A stretch of 12,728 bases of DNA, taken from positions 1-12,728 of the forward strand of contig JAPLIW010000310.1 of the NCBI GenBank assembly GCA_026388915.1, read 5' to 3'. This document shows positions 12,256-12,728 of this stretch, piece after piece; position 1 is the stretch's first letter; each line of letters begins with the position of its first letter. The notes beneath the pieces are model-generated. The model saw only the letters and a list, made by a program, of their open reading frames with translations. It ran no database searches and was not told the DNA's origin. The position numbers were made by a program, and so were the translations under genes. The DNA comes from Deltaproteobacteria bacterium. Lineage in GTDB: Bacteria > Desulfobacterota > SM23-61.

Positions 12256-12728
12256 CTAAATACTGACCCCGTACGCCTCCGTAAAGGCGGCCTGGGCATA
12301 GGCGAGGGAGGCGTAACCGAATCCCTTGTCTCCCCATCCGGTCCCCCAGCTGTTCCGGACGATGAACCGGTCGCGGGTGTAGCCCACCAAAGCGACGGCA
12401 TGTCCTCCTCTCGTCGTTTCCGGCTTGTAGACATCCAGCTTGCCGCTGGTGGAGGCGGCGTTATCCCAGGTTTCATCCACATTCAGCCGCGTCAGGACCG
12501 GGCCGTTGTTGGCCAGCCATATCCGCCAGTTGTTTACCTTCGTCCCCAGGTTGAAGTAGCTGATGATCTTCATCTGGGCGGCCAGGGCGTAAAAGGTCTG
12601 GGCCGCACCCGGGTACAACTTCATCGGTTCAAAGGGCAAAACCGAATCCTGTACTGTCCCGAATTTGCGGGCAATATCCAATGCGGCTTTGAGGCTTGTT
12701 CCCTCGGATTCGATAAAGGTCGTGGGCT
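12256..12728 (-). CDS. C1-family (papain-like) cysteine peptidase, C-terminal part
   Basis: The frame is open from the right edge to TAG at 12256-12258 and gives about 157 residues of the C-terminal half of a papain-fold peptidase. The catalytic His is in 'GGHAVALVGY' (codon near 12400-12402) and the catalytic Asn in 'RNSWGTGWGDKGFGY' (codon near 12352-12354). Upstream, 'ESEGTSLKAALDIARKFG' and 'WRIWLANNGPVLTRLNV' match the segments between the Cys and His motifs in bacterial C1A enzymes. The N-terminal part with the catalytic Cys and any signal or propeptide is outside the window, so activity and location cannot be judged. The TTG at 12681 is an internal codon, not the start, because family similarity continues to the edge. 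It runs convergent to the acyl-CoA synthetase. Confidence 0.9.
   Translation of the reverse strand, partial: PTTFIESEGTSLKAALDIARKFGTVQDSVLPFEPMKLYPGAAQTFYALAAQMKIISYFNLGTKVNNWRIWLANNGPVLTRLNVDETWDNAASTSGKLDVYKPETTRGGHAVALVGYTRDRFIVRNSWGTGWGDKGFGYASLAYAQAAFTEAYGVSI

Overview
The window looks like a piece of a GC-rich Gram-negative genome, most likely Desulfobacterota (old Deltaproteobacteria). The main clue is a PxxKW-type cysteine-rich protein. Supporting clues are initiator tRNA-fMet with an encoded CCA, a periplasmic-type ZnuABC zinc importer, and intergenic regions full of short repeats. The taxonomic call is inference; no rRNA or other marker gene is present.

Left part (1 to about 1990) is visibly AT-richer and reads as accessory or decaying DNA. 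It holds the C-terminus of a sugar-type ABC substrate-binding protein, a GntR/FCD regulator that has lost its DNA-binding domain, a C-terminal scrap of an IS481-like transposase, and a 3' fragment of a tRNA-Leu(CAA) gene that resembles an integrase attachment site. An intact tRNA-fMet with its own terminator follows on the minus strand.

Middle part (2070 to 5550), minus strand: the PxxKW protein, preceded by a strong sigma70-type promoter and a leader that contains a near-perfect intrinsic terminator. Next come a thiamine-diphosphate enzyme of the acetolactate synthase superfamily, a stretch of decamer repeats, and a PAP2 lipid phosphatase.

Right part (5900 to 12055), plus strand: znuA-znuC-znuB form a tight operon for high-affinity zinc uptake (znuA and znuC overlap; znuC and znuB are nearly adjacent). 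A serine O-acetyltransferase (first step of cysteine synthesis) follows. A small exported protein of unknown function comes next, with its own promoter and a 14-bp palindrome inside that promoter. Last is a long-chain acyl-CoA synthetase. A heptamer repeat and a GC-rich hairpin separate these from the C-terminal part of a papain-like cysteine peptidase, which enters from the right edge on the minus strand.

Most genes belong to known families. I do not see a multi-gene system that is clearly new. The items most worth a second look are the terminator-bearing leader of the PxxKW gene, the palindrome in the promoter of the unknown exported protein, the tRNA-Leu fragment, and the number of different short intergenic repeat types, two of which have a period of exactly 7 nt.
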